A stretch of 64,000 nucleotides of DNA from Pseudorhodoplanes sp. (lineage in GTDB: Bacteria > Pseudomonadota > Alphaproteobacteria > Rhizobiales > Xanthobacteraceae): contig JAVSMS010000001.1 in NCBI GenBank assembly GCA_032027085.1, positions 3,573,730-3,637,729 of the forward strand, written 5' to 3'. Positions 9,166 to 18,277 of the stretch are shown here, in pieces. The notes under the pieces are model-generated. The model saw nothing but the letters and a program-made list of their open reading frames with translations, had not been told where the DNA came from and did no database searches. A program made the translations under genes and the position numbers. Position 1 is the stretch's first letter, and every line of letters starts with the position of its first letter.

Positions 9166-10122
9166 TCAAAAGAGTTGCACCGGCAGCAATTCCGACTTGA
9201 CCAGCCACATGACCGTGGTGAGCGTCAGCACCGAGATGACGGTTCCGATCAGCACCGAGCTGGAGGCCGGCTCGACCCAGCAGTCATATTGCCGCGCCAG
9301 AATGAAGACATTGAGCGCCGGCGGCAACGCCGCCATCAGCACCGCCGTGTAGATCCAAGTCTGCGGAAACGGTCCGAGCAGCGAAAGAAGAAGCAACACG
9401 ATGACCGGATGCACCGTCAGCTTGACCAGCACGATCACGGGCACTTCCCAGGACATGCGCTGCAACGGTCGCAGCGCCACCGTCACGCCGAGCACGAACA
9501 GTGCGCAGGGCGCCGCTGCATTCTGAAGAAACTGCATGAGGCGATCGAGCGCCACCGGCGGCTCGAAATGCAGCGCCGCCGAGACGACACCCAAAGCCGT
9601 GGCAACGATGAAAGGATGCAGGACGATGCGCTTCACGACCAGCAGCGCGTTTTCGCCAAGACTCTTCTTGTCGGTGCCGGCCAGCGCCATCAGGAACGGC
9701 ACCAGCGAAAACAGCAGGATACTGTCGAAACAGAAAATCAGCGCCACCGGCGCGGCGGCCTGCGGCCCGAGTGTCGACAGCGCCAATCCGGGACCCATAT
9801 AGCCGATATTGCCATAGCCGCCCGCCAGTCCGGCGATGGTCGCATTCTCCAGCCGGTCGCGCGCCAGCAGGCTGATCGCAAAAGCAATGCCGAAAGCCGC
9901 CGTCGTCCCCAGCGAGGTGGCCACCACATAGGAAATGCGGGTCAGCTCTTCGAGCGGCGTCTTGGCGACGATCCGGTAGAACAGGCAGGGCAAGGCCACG
10001 TAGATGATGAAGAAATTCATCCAGGCGAGGCCGGTATCGGGAATGCGCTGGAGCTTGCCGCAGGCAAAGCCGAGGAAGATCAGCCCGAAATAGGGCAGCG
10101 CGAGATTGAGGACGTCGATCAT
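9166..10122 (-). CDS. AEC family transporter (auxin efflux carrier / malate permease type)
   Basis: Integral membrane carrier of 318 residues with about ten hydrophobic helices arranged as two related halves, as in the AEC/BASS-like fold. It opens with [18 protein letters not shown], and [13 protein letters not shown] near residue 100 is the conserved crossover region. Bacterial members include MdcF-type malonate and malate permeases. It lies 11 bp upstream of the CoA-transferase on the same strand and is divergent from the CoA-ester lyase, so import or export of a small carboxylate is plausible. Confidence 0.83.
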   Translation of the reverse strand: MIDVLNLALPYFGLIFLGFACGKLQRIPDTGLAWMNFFIIYVALPCLFYRIVAKTPLEELTRISYVVATSLGTTAAFGIAFAISLLARDRLENATIAGLAGGYGNIGYMGPGLALSTLGPQAAAPVALIFCFDSILLFSLVPFLMALAGTDKKSLGENALLVVKRIVLHPFIVATALGVVSAALHFEPPVALDRLMQFLQNAAAPCALFVLGVTVALRPLQRMSWEVPVIVLVKLTVHPVIVLLLLSLLGPFPQTWIYTAVLMAALPPALNVFILARQYDCWVEPASSSVLIGTVISVLTLTTVMWLVKSELLPVQLF

Positions 10123-10274
10123 CGAATCCCGTCACCGGCGGGCTGGCAGGGTCCGTTTGCTATCGGCCCCGTCCCTTGCGGTCAATCGCGGGCTGCAAGT
10201 CAGGCTTGGCGGGCGTCTCCACATGCTCTAAACGGCCCGGGCAGGCCCCTCCCACGACGTCCCAAATACCGCCC

Positions 10275-11315
10275 ATGAAACTCCCCCGCCAGTTCTACAA
10301 ACCGCTTGCCGTCGGTGCCCCTGCCCCGTTGCGGGACCTGCCCGTGCGGCTCGAGCGCATGATCCATTTCGTGCCGCCGCATCTTGAGAAGATCCGGGCC
10401 AAGGTGCCGCAACTGGTCAAGGAGGTCGACGTCGTCCTCGGCAATCTGGAAGACGCGATCCCGGCCGATGCCAAGGATGCCGCGCGCAAGGGATTCATCG
10501 AGATGGCGGGTGCGACCGATTTCGGCGCCACCGGTTTGTGGACGCGCATCAACGCGCTGAATTCGCCCTGGATGCTGGACGACGTGACCGAGATCATCGC
10601 GACGGTCGGCAACAAGCTCGATGTCATCATGGTGCCGAAGGTCGATGGCGAATGGGACATCCACTATCTCGACCAGTTGCTCGCGCAGCTTGAAGCCAGA
10701 CACGGTGTGACAAAGCCGATCCTGCTGCACGCAATTCTGGAAACCGCGGAAGGCGTGAAGAATGTCGAGGCGATTGCTGCCGCGTCTCCGCGCATGCAGG
10801 GCATCAGCCTCGGTCCGGCCGATCTTGCAGCTTCACGCGCCATGAAGACGACGCGGGTCGGCGGCGGCCATCCCGACTACAAGGTTCTCGCCGATGCCGA
10901 CGGCGACAAGCCGCGCGCGGCGTACCAGCAGGACCTGTGGCACTATACCCTCGGCAAAATGGTCGATGCCTGTGCCGCCGCCGGTATCAAGCCCTTTTAT
11001 GGCCCGTTCGGGGATTTTGCCGACCCGGCCGCCTGCGAGGCTCAGTTCCGCAACGCCTTCCTGATGGGCTGCGCCGGCGCCTGGTCGCTGCATCCCACCC
11101 AGGTCGAGATCGCAAAGCGCGTCTTCTCACCCGATCCCGGCGAGGTCGCCTTTGCCCGCAAAATCCTCGACGCAATGCCGGACGGCACCGGAGCGGTCAT
11201 GATTGACGGCAAGATGCAGGACGACGCGACCTGGAAACAGGCCAAGGTGGTGGTCGATCTCGCCCGTCTGGTTGCCGCCAAGGACCCCGCCATGGCCGCT
11301 GTCTACGGGCTCTGA
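10275..11315 (+). CDS. HpcH/HpaI-family CoA-ester lyase, malyl-CoA lyase-like
   Basis: TIM-barrel citrate lyase beta/malyl-CoA lyase family enzyme, about 346 residues from the ATG at 10275 (the frame is open from 10176). Visible family elements are [13 protein letters not shown] (metal-site acid), [23 protein letters not shown] (catalytic glutamate), [11 protein letters not shown] and [10 protein letters not shown]. The last two are typical of malyl-CoA/beta-methylmalyl-CoA/citramalyl-CoA lyases rather than CitE subunits. The likely reaction is reversible cleavage of a malyl-type CoA ester to a small CoA thioester and glyoxylate or pyruvate. It is divergent from a carrier and a CoA-transferase. 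Confidence 0.8.
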   Translation: MKLPRQFYKPLAVGAPAPLRDLPVRLERMIHFVPPHLEKIRAKVPQLVKEVDVVLGNLEDAIPADAKDAARKGFIEMAGATDFGATGLWTRINALNSPWMLDDVTEIIATVGNKLDVIMVPKVDGEWDIHYLDQLLAQLEARHGVTKPILLHAILETAEGVKNVEAIAAASPRMQGISLGPADLAASRAMKTTRVGGGHPDYKVLADADGDKPRAAYQQDLWHYTLGKMVDACAAAGIKPFYGPFGDFADPAACEAQFRNAFLMGCAGAWSLHPTQVEIAKRVFSPDPGEVAFARKILDAMPDGTGAVMIDGKMQDDATWKQAKVVVDLARLVAAKDPAMAAVYGL

Positions 11316-11356
11316 ACGCTGGTCCTGCCACAATTTTCAGGTATGTAGGCGTTCTC

Positions 11357-11728
11357 ATGCCAAAGATCGTGCACACTAAAGCTGGCAACCACACGGACCT
11401 GAAAGCGCGGGTCGCCAAATACAAGATCGGACAGGTGGTCAAACACCGGATCTTTCCGTTCCGCGGCGTCGTGTTCGACATCGACCCCGTCTTCAACAAC
11501 ACCGAGGAATGGTGGCAGTCGATTCCGGAAGAGGTCCGTCCGGACAAGGACCAGCCCTTCTATCATCTGTTCGCGGAAAACGCGGAAACCGAATACGTCG
11601 CCTACGTCTCGGAGCAGAATTTGCTGCCGGACACGTCGAGCGAACCGATCCGCCATCCGCAGGTCGCTGAAGAATTCGTCAGGGATGCGAAAGGCGGCTA
11701 TCGTCCGCGCGATTTCATCATCAACTGA
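11357..11728 (+). CDS. hspQ: Heat shock protein HspQ
   Basis: Small HspQ/YccV-like protein of 123 residues. In enterobacteria HspQ binds hemimethylated DNA and is a specificity-enhancing factor for Lon. The core KYKIGQVVKHRIFPFRGVV and the FDIDPVFNNTEEWW, YHLFAE and YVSEQNLLPD segments match the family across its whole length. It follows the CoA-ester lyase gene by 41 bp and ends in a strong intrinsic terminator. No clear heat-shock promoter was recognised in the short spacer. Confidence 0.92.
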   Translation: MPKIVHTKAGNHTDLKARVAKYKIGQVVKHRIFPFRGVVFDIDPVFNNTEEWWQSIPEEVRPDKDQPFYHLFAENAETEYVAYVSEQNLLPDTSSEPIRHPQVAEEFVRDAKGGYRPRDFIIN

Positions 11729-11749
11729 TCGAGTTGCAGCTATTCAAAA

Positions 11750-11786
11750 CAAAAAAAGCGCGCTTCTCAGCGCGCTTTTTTATTTG
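11750..11786 (+). terminator. Rho-independent terminator after hspQ
   Basis: A run of A residues leads into an AAGCGCGC stem, a short TTCTCA-type loop, then GCGCGCTT and a T-run (11775-11784). The flanking A-tract and T-tract make it potentially two-way, which would also serve the convergent ialB-like gene ending at 11800. Confidence 0.85.
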
Positions 11787-11799
11787 TGGAGGGCGAGGC

Positions 11800-12567
11800 T
11801 TATTGCGGCTTCGCGCCGGGCGCCTGGCTCTGCGCCGGCTGCTGCTGTTGCAGCTTCTGCCGTGCTTCGTTGGCACGACGCTGCAATTCGTCCTGCAGCT
11901 TCTTCTGCTGCTCCTCGAACACCTTCGGGTCGGTGGGCGGGCCGTCATAGGCTTTCGCGAAATCCGCAAGCGGCAGGTTCAGGCTGATCGGCTGCCCATT
12001 GGAATTGATCGCCTGCACCGCAAGCTGCTGGCCCTTCTTCAGCCGGTTGATCAGGTCGGCACTGGCTTCATAGTCGGCCATGCAGCCATTGGTGAAGCAG
12101 ATGACGTAAGGTCCCTGCGCCGGCTGGCCCTGGTCGACAATGATGCGGGTGCCGTGCACGATCTGCATCCCGAGCGGCAAAGTGACGCGCAACACCTTCT
12201 TCGGGTCGCCTTCCGGCTCAATCAGCACGGCCGCGACGACGGGCATGCCGGATTCAAGCCGAGCATCCTTGCCCGTAAAGCAGACCTGCTTGGCATTGGC
12301 TTCCTGGCCCTTCAGGCAGAACTTGGTCCAGGGCGAATAAATGAGCTGCGGCTGCTCGGCCTGCGCCTGTCCCTGCTGCGCTGCCGGTTTTTGTCCCTGG
12401 GCGGCAGGTTTCTGGGCCGCCGGCTTCTGGGCCGGGGCAGGCTTCGCGGGCTGCTGCTGCGCGAAAACCGATCCCGATGCGAGCAGCGCCATCAACGAAG
12501 CCGCTGTAAGCGTAGCGAGCGTCCTTGCAGCCGGCCGGGCCGGTGCGGACGCAATCCGATAGGTCAT
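11800..12567 (-). CDS. Invasion-associated locus B (IalB) family secreted protein
   Basis: Secreted protein of about 255 residues. The ATG at 12567 gives a signal peptide (TLATLTAASLMALLASGSVFAQ), so the upstream open frame is ignored. A low-complexity linker rich in Gln, Pro, Ala and Lys follows. The IalB domain runs from SPWTKFCLKGQ to about residue 195, with four cysteines (KFCLKG, QVCFTG, YVICFTNGC) that probably form disulfides in the periplasm. The tail is glutamine-rich and coiled-coil-like. IalB was named for Bartonella invasion, but such proteins are widespread in free-living alphaproteobacteria, so no virulence role should be assumed. Confidence 0.85.
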   Translation of the reverse strand: MTYRIASAPARPAARTLATLTAASLMALLASGSVFAQQQPAKPAPAQKPAAQKPAAQGQKPAAQQGQAQAEQPQLIYSPWTKFCLKGQEANAKQVCFTGKDARLESGMPVVAAVLIEPEGDPKKVLRVTLPLGMQIVHGTRIIVDQGQPAQGPYVICFTNGCMADYEASADLINRLKKGQQLAVQAINSNGQPISLNLPLADFAKAYDGPPTDPKVFEEQQKKLQDELQRRANEARQKLQQQQPAQSQAPGAKPQ

Positions 12568-12793
12568 GTCGTACTGTTCCTCTCTCTCGCCGTGATGACG
12601 GCGGCAGGCCGATGGCCGTTCCGGGTGTCTCCTCGCCAAAAGCGGCGACAGCGTGACGGTCGGGCACCGTCTGTTAGCCGAATTTGCGGGGCGGATAAAG
12701 ACATAGAGGTAAATGATGGTGATAACGCGGCTCCCGCCGCCCGGACCTTGGTCGCATCGGCGTCGGGGCCGGGGTTAGGATGTATGGTCCTGG

Positions 12794-14656
12794 TTGACCC
12801 CGAATCACCGCGTATCCGCCGTGCCCCAGTTCTCTGCCCCACGTCGCCTGCCCGGCCGCCTCTGGCGGATGGCGCTCGGCTGCGTCGTCGTGCTGGCGGG
12901 CCTGCAGGCGAATCTAGCCCTGGCCGGCCCCTCCCATGCCATCGCCATGCATGGCGAACCGGCATGGCCGAAGGATTTTGCGAGGCTTCCCTATGCCGAC
13001 CCGCAAGCGCCGAAGGCCGGGCGGCTGGTGCAGGGCGTGCTCGGCACCTTCGATACGCTCAACCCCTTCGTCGTGCGCGGGCTCGCCGCGCAATCCATCC
13101 GCGGCTATGTGATCGAAAGCCTGATGGCACGCGGCTACGACGAGCCTTTCACGCTGTATGGACTGCTCGCCCAAAGCGTGGAGACCGACGACGAGCGAAC
13201 CTTTGTCAGCTTCACGCTCAATCCGGCAGCGCGTTTTTCCGACGGCAAACCGGTCACCGCGGAGGATGTCGTCTTTTCATGGCAATTGCTGCGCGACAAG
13301 GGACGACCCAATCACCGCACCTATTATGCGAAGGTGAAAAACGCCGAGATCACCGCCGAACGCACCGTCCGCTTCGACCTCACCGGCAGCAACGACCGCG
13401 AGTTGCCGCTGATCCTCGGACTGATGCCGGTTCTGCCCAGACACGCAATCAATCCGGACACGTTCGAAGAAACCACCTTTGAGCCGCCGCTCGGCAGCGG
13501 ACCTTATATCGTCAAGGACGTGCAGCCGGGTCGCAGCCTGCTTTTCGTCCGCAATCCGGATTATTGGGGGAAGGATCTTCCGATCAATCGCGGCTTCTGG
13601 AATTTCGACCAGATCCGTTTCGACTATTATCGCGACGACAACGCATATTTTGAAGCCTTCAAGAAAGGTCTTTACGATGTGCGCGCCGAGCTCGATCCCA
13701 GCCGCTGGCAGACTGGCTACGATTTTCCCGCCAGGCGTTCGGGACGCGTGATCAAGGATTCTTTCCCGACCGGTTTGCCCAAGGGACTGTCCGCTTTCGT
13801 CTTCAACACCCGCCGGCCGGTTTTCGCCGACAGCCGGGTGCGTGAAGCGATCGCCACCTTGTTTGACTTTGACTGGGTAAACCAGAATTTTTTCTTCGGT
13901 CTGTATGCGCGCAGCGCCAGCTATTTCGAGGGATCAGAATTGTCCTCGGTCGGCCGCCCCGCCGACGAACGCGAGCGTAAACTGCTTGCACCGTTTCCCG
14001 GCGCCGTACGTCCCGACATCATGAACGGCACCTGGCGTCCCGAAGCGAGCGATGGATCGGGACGTGATCGCGACAATCTGAAGAAGGCACTCGCATTGTT
14101 CGCCGCCGCCGGCTTTGATTTGAAGAACGGCGTCTTGCGCAATCAAAAGACCGGCCAGCCCCTCTCATTCGAATTTCTGGTCACCAGCAAGGATCAGGAG
14201 CGTCTCGCTCTGGCATTCAGCCGCGACCTCAAACGCGCCGGCATTTCCGTGCGGGTGCGCGTGGTCGACGCGGTCCAATACGATCGCCGGCGCCTGACCT
14301 ACGATTACGACATGATCCAGAATCGCTGGGATCAATCGCTGTCGCCCGGCAATGAGCAGCACTTCTACTGGAGCTCCGAAGCGGCCGGCGTCGACGGCAC
14401 GCGCAATTACATGGGCGCGCGCAGTCCCGCGGTTGACGCCATGATCGCGGCGCTTCTGCGCGCGCGTGGCCGCGAGGAATTCGTATCCGCTGTTCGGGCG
14501 CTCGACCGCGCGCTGATTTCAGGCTTTTATGTCGTGCCGCTGTTCCATCTGCCAGAACAATGGGTGGCGCGCTGGTCACATATCGAACATCCAAAGACGA
14601 CATCGCTTTTCGGCTATTTGCCGGAAACCTGGTGGCGCAAGCCGGAAACGCAGTGA
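12794..14656 (+). CDS. YejA-like extracellular solute-binding protein (family 5)
   Basis: Periplasmic substrate-binding protein of peptide/opine type ABC importers, about 620 residues from a TTG start. A GTG at 12821 or ATG at 12869 are alternatives, but the arginines before the hydrophobic signal core favour an upstream start. The signal peptide ends near LALAGPSHA. The opening IAMHGEPAWPKDFARLPYADP-like segment and GTFDTLNPFVVRG resemble YejA of the microcin C/oligopeptide system. DGKPVTAEDVVFSW is the family signature. No permease or ATPase genes follow, so the receptor is an orphan. The next gene starts 7 bp after its stop. Confidence 0.85.
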   Translation: MTPNHRVSAVPQFSAPRRLPGRLWRMALGCVVVLAGLQANLALAGPSHAIAMHGEPAWPKDFARLPYADPQAPKAGRLVQGVLGTFDTLNPFVVRGLAAQSIRGYVIESLMARGYDEPFTLYGLLAQSVETDDERTFVSFTLNPAARFSDGKPVTAEDVVFSWQLLRDKGRPNHRTYYAKVKNAEITAERTVRFDLTGSNDRELPLILGLMPVLPRHAINPDTFEETTFEPPLGSGPYIVKDVQPGRSLLFVRNPDYWGKDLPINRGFWNFDQIRFDYYRDDNAYFEAFKKGLYDVRAELDPSRWQTGYDFPARRSGRVIKDSFPTGLPKGLSAFVFNTRRPVFADSRVREAIATLFDFDWVNQNFFFGLYARSASYFEGSELSSVGRPADERERKLLAPFPGAVRPDIMNGTWRPEASDGSGRDRDNLKKALALFAAAGFDLKNGVLRNQKTGQPLSFEFLVTSKDQERLALAFSRDLKRAGISVRVRVVDAVQYDRRRLTYDYDMIQNRWDQSLSPGNEQHFYWSSEAAGVDGTRNYMGARSPAVDAMIAALLRARGREEFVSAVRALDRALISGFYVVPLFHLPEQWVARWSHIEHPKTTSLFGYLPETWWRKPETQ

Positions 14657-14663
14657 ACCGTCG

Positions 14664-16229
14664 ATGATCCTGGGCGACGCACCTGCAGACCAATCGAGCG
14701 CGCTCTCCGGCGCGGTGACCACGCTCGACGACATGTTCCGTCGCGCGATGATGCGTCATCCGGATTTGCCGGCGCTGGTCGATCCGCAAAATCGCGGAAG
14801 CTTCACCGACGGCCCGGCGCGCAGCATGACCTACACGCAGGCCGATGCCATGATCTCGGCGATCGCCTTGCGTTTGCGCCGCCTCGGACTGTCGACCGAC
14901 AGCGTCATTGGCATCCAGCTTCCCAACACCATCGAAAATATCCTGACCATTCTCGGCGTGTTGCGCGCCGGCATGATCGCGGCGCCGCTGCCGCTGTTGT
15001 GGCGTCAGGCTGACTGCATCGCCGCCCTGTCGCGCGTCGGCGTGAAGGCGCTGATCACCTGCGGCCGCATCGGCAATGCCGATCATGGCCGGCTGGCCAT
15101 GGACGTGGCGGCCGAGATTTTCCCCATCCGCTATGTCTGCGGCTATGGCGCGGAAACCGCCGACGGCATCATCCCGTTCGACGATCTGTTCGAGCAGACC
15201 GAGGTCCCCTACACCGCCGCCGCCGCGCCGGAGCGCAACGGCCACGCCGCCGACCATCTCGCGCTGATCACATGGGAAGTCACGCCAAAAGGATTGGCGC
15301 CGGTTGCGCGCAGCCACCGTGAGCTCATTGCGGCTGGACTCGCGGTGATCCTGGAAAGCCCGCTGGCCGAGAGCAGCGCCATTCTTTCGTCCATGATGCC
15401 GACGTCGTTTTGTGGATTCACGGTGGCGTTGATGCCGTGGCTCCTGAACGGCGGCACGCTTGTGCTGCATCATCCCTGCGATTTCGCGATCATGTCGGCG
15501 CAGTTGGCCCGGCATCATTGCGCCCTCGCCATCCTTCCCGGCTCGGTGATACCGCGTCTGGCGGAAGCGGGCGTGTTGTCCGAGGACCACGGGTTGCAGA
15601 GCTTGCTGGCGGTCTGGCGATCCCCCGAGCGCATTGGGACCGCGGCACCCTGGCGCAAATCCGACATGGCCCTGACCGATGTGCTGGCCTTCGGCGAGAC
15701 GGCATTGCTGGCCGTTCGCCGTGACGCGGACGGCAGGCCGGGGCCAATCGGGCATGGCCCGATCATGGTGCCGCGCGATGCGCCGAACGCCGTGCAGATT
15801 GCGGAAATTTCAGTGACGGCAAAAAGCACCCTCGCCATCCGCGGGCCGATGGTGCCGCGCGCGGCCTTCCCGCCCGGCGCCGAGCGCAGCAATGGGCCCT
15901 GCCTGGAGATCGGCGCCGACGGCTATGTCGATACCGGCTATCCCTGCCGCTTCGACGGCGCGGCGTGGTCCACAATCATCAATGGCCCCCCGGCCGGCAT
16001 TGTGAGCGTTGGCGGCTACCGCTTTGTGATGCGCGACTTGCAGAATCTCGTGGCTCGCGCCGGACCGATGAATACTCTCGCCGCCCTGCCGGATACCTTC
16101 GCCAGTCATCGTCTCGCCGGGAGCGCCGAGGATCGCGCCGGAATGCGCGAAGCTTTGGTCAATTACGGCGCCAATCCCCTGATCGTGCGCGCGTTCCGGG
16201 AGCGGTCCGACCGGGCCAATACAGGTTAG
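14664..16229 (+). CDS. AMP-binding (ANL superfamily) protein with degenerate catalytic motifs
   Basis: Adenylate-forming-enzyme fold of 521 residues from the ATG at 14664. The large domain is recognisable (TYTQADAMISAIALRLRRLG, GIQLPNTIENILTILGVLRAG, APLPLLWR). The catalytic signature is broken. Where TSGTTGxPKG belongs there is ITWEVTPKGLAPVARSH (202-218). The YRTGD motif reads YVDTGYP (421-427). The protein ends at about 521 without the C-terminal catalytic lysine segment. The hinge-like IVSVGGYRF (446-454) remains. It is therefore probably not a working acyl-CoA synthetase; it may bind an acyl or nucleotide ligand or serve as a partner. It lies between the YejA-like gene (7-bp gap) and a pseudo-GGDEF gene (56-bp gap). 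Confidence 0.75.
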   Translation: MILGDAPADQSSALSGAVTTLDDMFRRAMMRHPDLPALVDPQNRGSFTDGPARSMTYTQADAMISAIALRLRRLGLSTDSVIGIQLPNTIENILTILGVLRAGMIAAPLPLLWRQADCIAALSRVGVKALITCGRIGNADHGRLAMDVAAEIFPIRYVCGYGAETADGIIPFDDLFEQTEVPYTAAAAPERNGHAADHLALITWEVTPKGLAPVARSHRELIAAGLAVILESPLAESSAILSSMMPTSFCGFTVALMPWLLNGGTLVLHHPCDFAIMSAQLARHHCALAILPGSVIPRLAEAGVLSEDHGLQSLLAVWRSPERIGTAAPWRKSDMALTDVLAFGETALLAVRRDADGRPGPIGHGPIMVPRDAPNAVQIAEISVTAKSTLAIRGPMVPRAAFPPGAERSNGPCLEIGADGYVDTGYPCRFDGAAWSTIINGPPAGIVSVGGYRFVMRDLQNLVARAGPMNTLAALPDTFASHRLAGSAEDRAGMREALVNYGANPLIVRAFRERSDRANTG

Positions 16230-16285
16230 CTCCGAATTCTTGCTCCGAATTGACCGGCCATTAAGCACGCAGGGCGAAGATATGC

Positions 16286-17563
16286 GTGACTTCAACACGC
16301 CCGTACAATTCCATGTCCCTGCAAGGTCCGCTTGTCATCGTCGCCGAGGATGCTCCTACGGGGCTCGCGGACAGGCTTGGGTCGGACGGCGCCTTTCCGG
16401 TGGTCTGGACGCGGGCAGACCAGACCGCCGATGCCGTCGCGGCGGCACAGCCGTCCGCCATTCTACTTGCCGATACGGAAGCCGCGGGCAATGAGCGGGT
16501 TGCGCTGCTTCTTACGGAAACCATTACCGCGCGCATGCCAATCGTTCCGGTCATCGCTTGCGCGAGCGTGGACCAGGAAATTCCGTATCGCGAAGCGTTA
16601 CCGCTGCCGGCCGACGCCTCTGCCGACATGATTTCGACGCGCATTTCATCTGCTCTGCGCGTGCGTGAATTGCACGCGGCCGTGCTGCGCCGGGCCGAAC
16701 TGGCCAAGGAAAAAGGGCAGGCCCTGCCCTCACAACCGACGACCGATCCGCTTGAAGACGCGTGTATCATCGTCGCCGGACGGGGGCGCGACTATCCCGG
16801 CATTGCCACTGCTGTTGCCGAGCGGGCCGGCCTGATCGGTGCCTTCAGCATTGAGATCGCCGCCCGCTATCTGAAGGCGCGCGATGCCGACGGACTGTTG
16901 ATCGCCGACGGATTCAATCCCTGGAATGTCGGCGCGCTGCTGACCGTGCTGTCGGAGGACAGCCGCTTCCGCGATCTTCCGGTCGGAATATTGGGCCAGC
17001 CGGCGCCGCCGACGAGCATCGGCCTCATTCACACAATTCACGCTACCGATCCGCAGCGCCTGGTGGCACGTCTGGCGCCACTGGCACGCCTGCACGCCTT
17101 CGAAGCGCGCCTCCGCCGCCTGATGGAGTCGTTCGACAGCAATGGCGTGATCGACCCGGTCACCGGCCTGCACGTCACGGACAGCTTTCTGCAGGCGCTT
17201 GATCACGCCTTGCGCAAGGCCGAGGAGCGCGGCACGGGATTGTCGATCGCGCGCTTCGTGTTTGATGGCGGCGGGCGCATGAAGGCGGATGCGGCGCGTC
17301 TCGTCAGCAAACTGATCCGCGGCGCGGACTTTGCCTGCCAGGATGACGACGGTTCGGTGCTGGTGGTGTTCACCGCGACCGATCTGAAGGACGCCCACAT
17401 CGTGGCGCGCAGGATTGCCTCCGTGCTCAAGCACACCATGCTGGCGCCCGGCTCGTCCGCCACTCCAACAGCGCCGGACGTGATCTTGGCGGCACGCAAG
17501 GCCGACGACGATATCGCAACGCTGCTTGCACGGGTCAGTGCTCCGGCGGTTGCGGCGGAATGA
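16286..17563 (+). CDS. Pseudo-receiver protein with degenerate GGDEF domain
   Basis: Predicted cytoplasmic signalling protein of 425 residues from a GTG; an ATG at 16313 is an equal candidate. Residues about 14-125 and 158-265 look like two receiver-type folds (VIVAEDAP, AILLADTE, then CIIVAGRG, GLLIADGF), but the usual acid-pocket pattern is weak. A linker helix leads to a GGDEF-type domain starting at DPVTGL (290-295). The active-site loop that should read GGDEF reads DDGSV (354-358), while the preceding R345 and D348 of the conserved frame are kept. Diguanylate cyclase activity is therefore unlikely. Confidence 0.7.
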   Translation: MTSTRPYNSMSLQGPLVIVAEDAPTGLADRLGSDGAFPVVWTRADQTADAVAAAQPSAILLADTEAAGNERVALLLTETITARMPIVPVIACASVDQEIPYREALPLPADASADMISTRISSALRVRELHAAVLRRAELAKEKGQALPSQPTTDPLEDACIIVAGRGRDYPGIATAVAERAGLIGAFSIEIAARYLKARDADGLLIADGFNPWNVGALLTVLSEDSRFRDLPVGILGQPAPPTSIGLIHTIHATDPQRLVARLAPLARLHAFEARLRRLMESFDSNGVIDPVTGLHVTDSFLQALDHALRKAEERGTGLSIARFVFDGGGRMKADAARLVSKLIRGADFACQDDDGSVLVVFTATDLKDAHIVARRIASVLKHTMLAPGSSATPTAPDVILAARKADDDIATLLARVSAPAVAAE

Positions 17564-17602
17564 GCGAAGGCATAGCTTGAGGCGAACTCACGGGAGTGCG
17601 CC

Positions 17603-18277
17603 ATGCCGGTAACCAAAGAGCCGCTGATTGTCGACGTCGTCTCGGATGTCGTCTGCCCCTGGTGCTTTATCGGCAAGAAACGGATCGAAAAAGCGCTGGC
17701 GCTGATACCGGATATTCCGGTCGAATTGCGCTTCCGGCCCTATTTTCTGAATGACTGGATTCCGCGCGAGGGCATTGCGCGCGAGGACTATCTGAGCCGC
17801 AAGTTCGGCGGCGTCGAGCGCTACAAAGGCATTGCGCAGCGTGTCGCCGCCGCGGCCGCCGAGGAAGGCCTTGTCTATGCGATGGACAAGATCAGCCGTC
17901 AGCCCAACACGCTCGACGCGCATCGCCTGATCCACTGGGCGACGCCCTTGGGCAAAGCCGCGCAAATGAAACAGCGGTTGATGGACCTCTATTTCACAGA
18001 AGGAGCCGACCTGACCGACAAGGCGGTGCTGGCGCAGGCCGCGGCCGATGTCGGGCTCGCCCGCAATGAGGTTGCGCAATGGCTCGACAGCGACAAGGAC
18101 GTGGCACTGATCACGCAACAGGCCGAGGCAGCGAAAGCGGCAGGCATCGAAGGGGTACCGACTTTCATTTTCGGCAATGTGCTGGCGACATCCGGTGCGC
18201 AGGCGCCGGAATATCTTGCCGACGCCATCCAGCGCGCGGCAGCCGAGCGCGACCGACGGAATGCTGCGGCAGAGTAA
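17603..18277 (+). CDS. DsbA family oxidoreductase, FrnE-like
   Basis: Thioredoxin-fold protein of 224 residues with the redox motif CPWC at 18-21 (VVSDVVCPWCFIGKK), the helical insertion of the DsbA/FrnE/HCCA-isomerase group, and the cis-proline region EGVPTFIF at about 182-189. There is no signal peptide, so it is cytoplasmic like FrnE rather than periplasmic DsbA. It follows the pseudo-GGDEF gene by 39 bp and its stop codon abuts that of mfd on the other strand. Proposed roles are thiol-disulfide exchange or glutathione-linked isomerisation; neither can be chosen from the sequence. Confidence 0.85.
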   Translation: MPVTKEPLIVDVVSDVVCPWCFIGKKRIEKALALIPDIPVELRFRPYFLNDWIPREGIAREDYLSRKFGGVERYKGIAQRVAAAAAEEGLVYAMDKISRQPNTLDAHRLIHWATPLGKAAQMKQRLMDLYFTEGADLTDKAVLAQAAADVGLARNEVAQWLDSDKDVALITQQAEAAKAAGIEGVPTFIFGNVLATSGAQAPEYLADAIQRAAAERDRRNAAAE

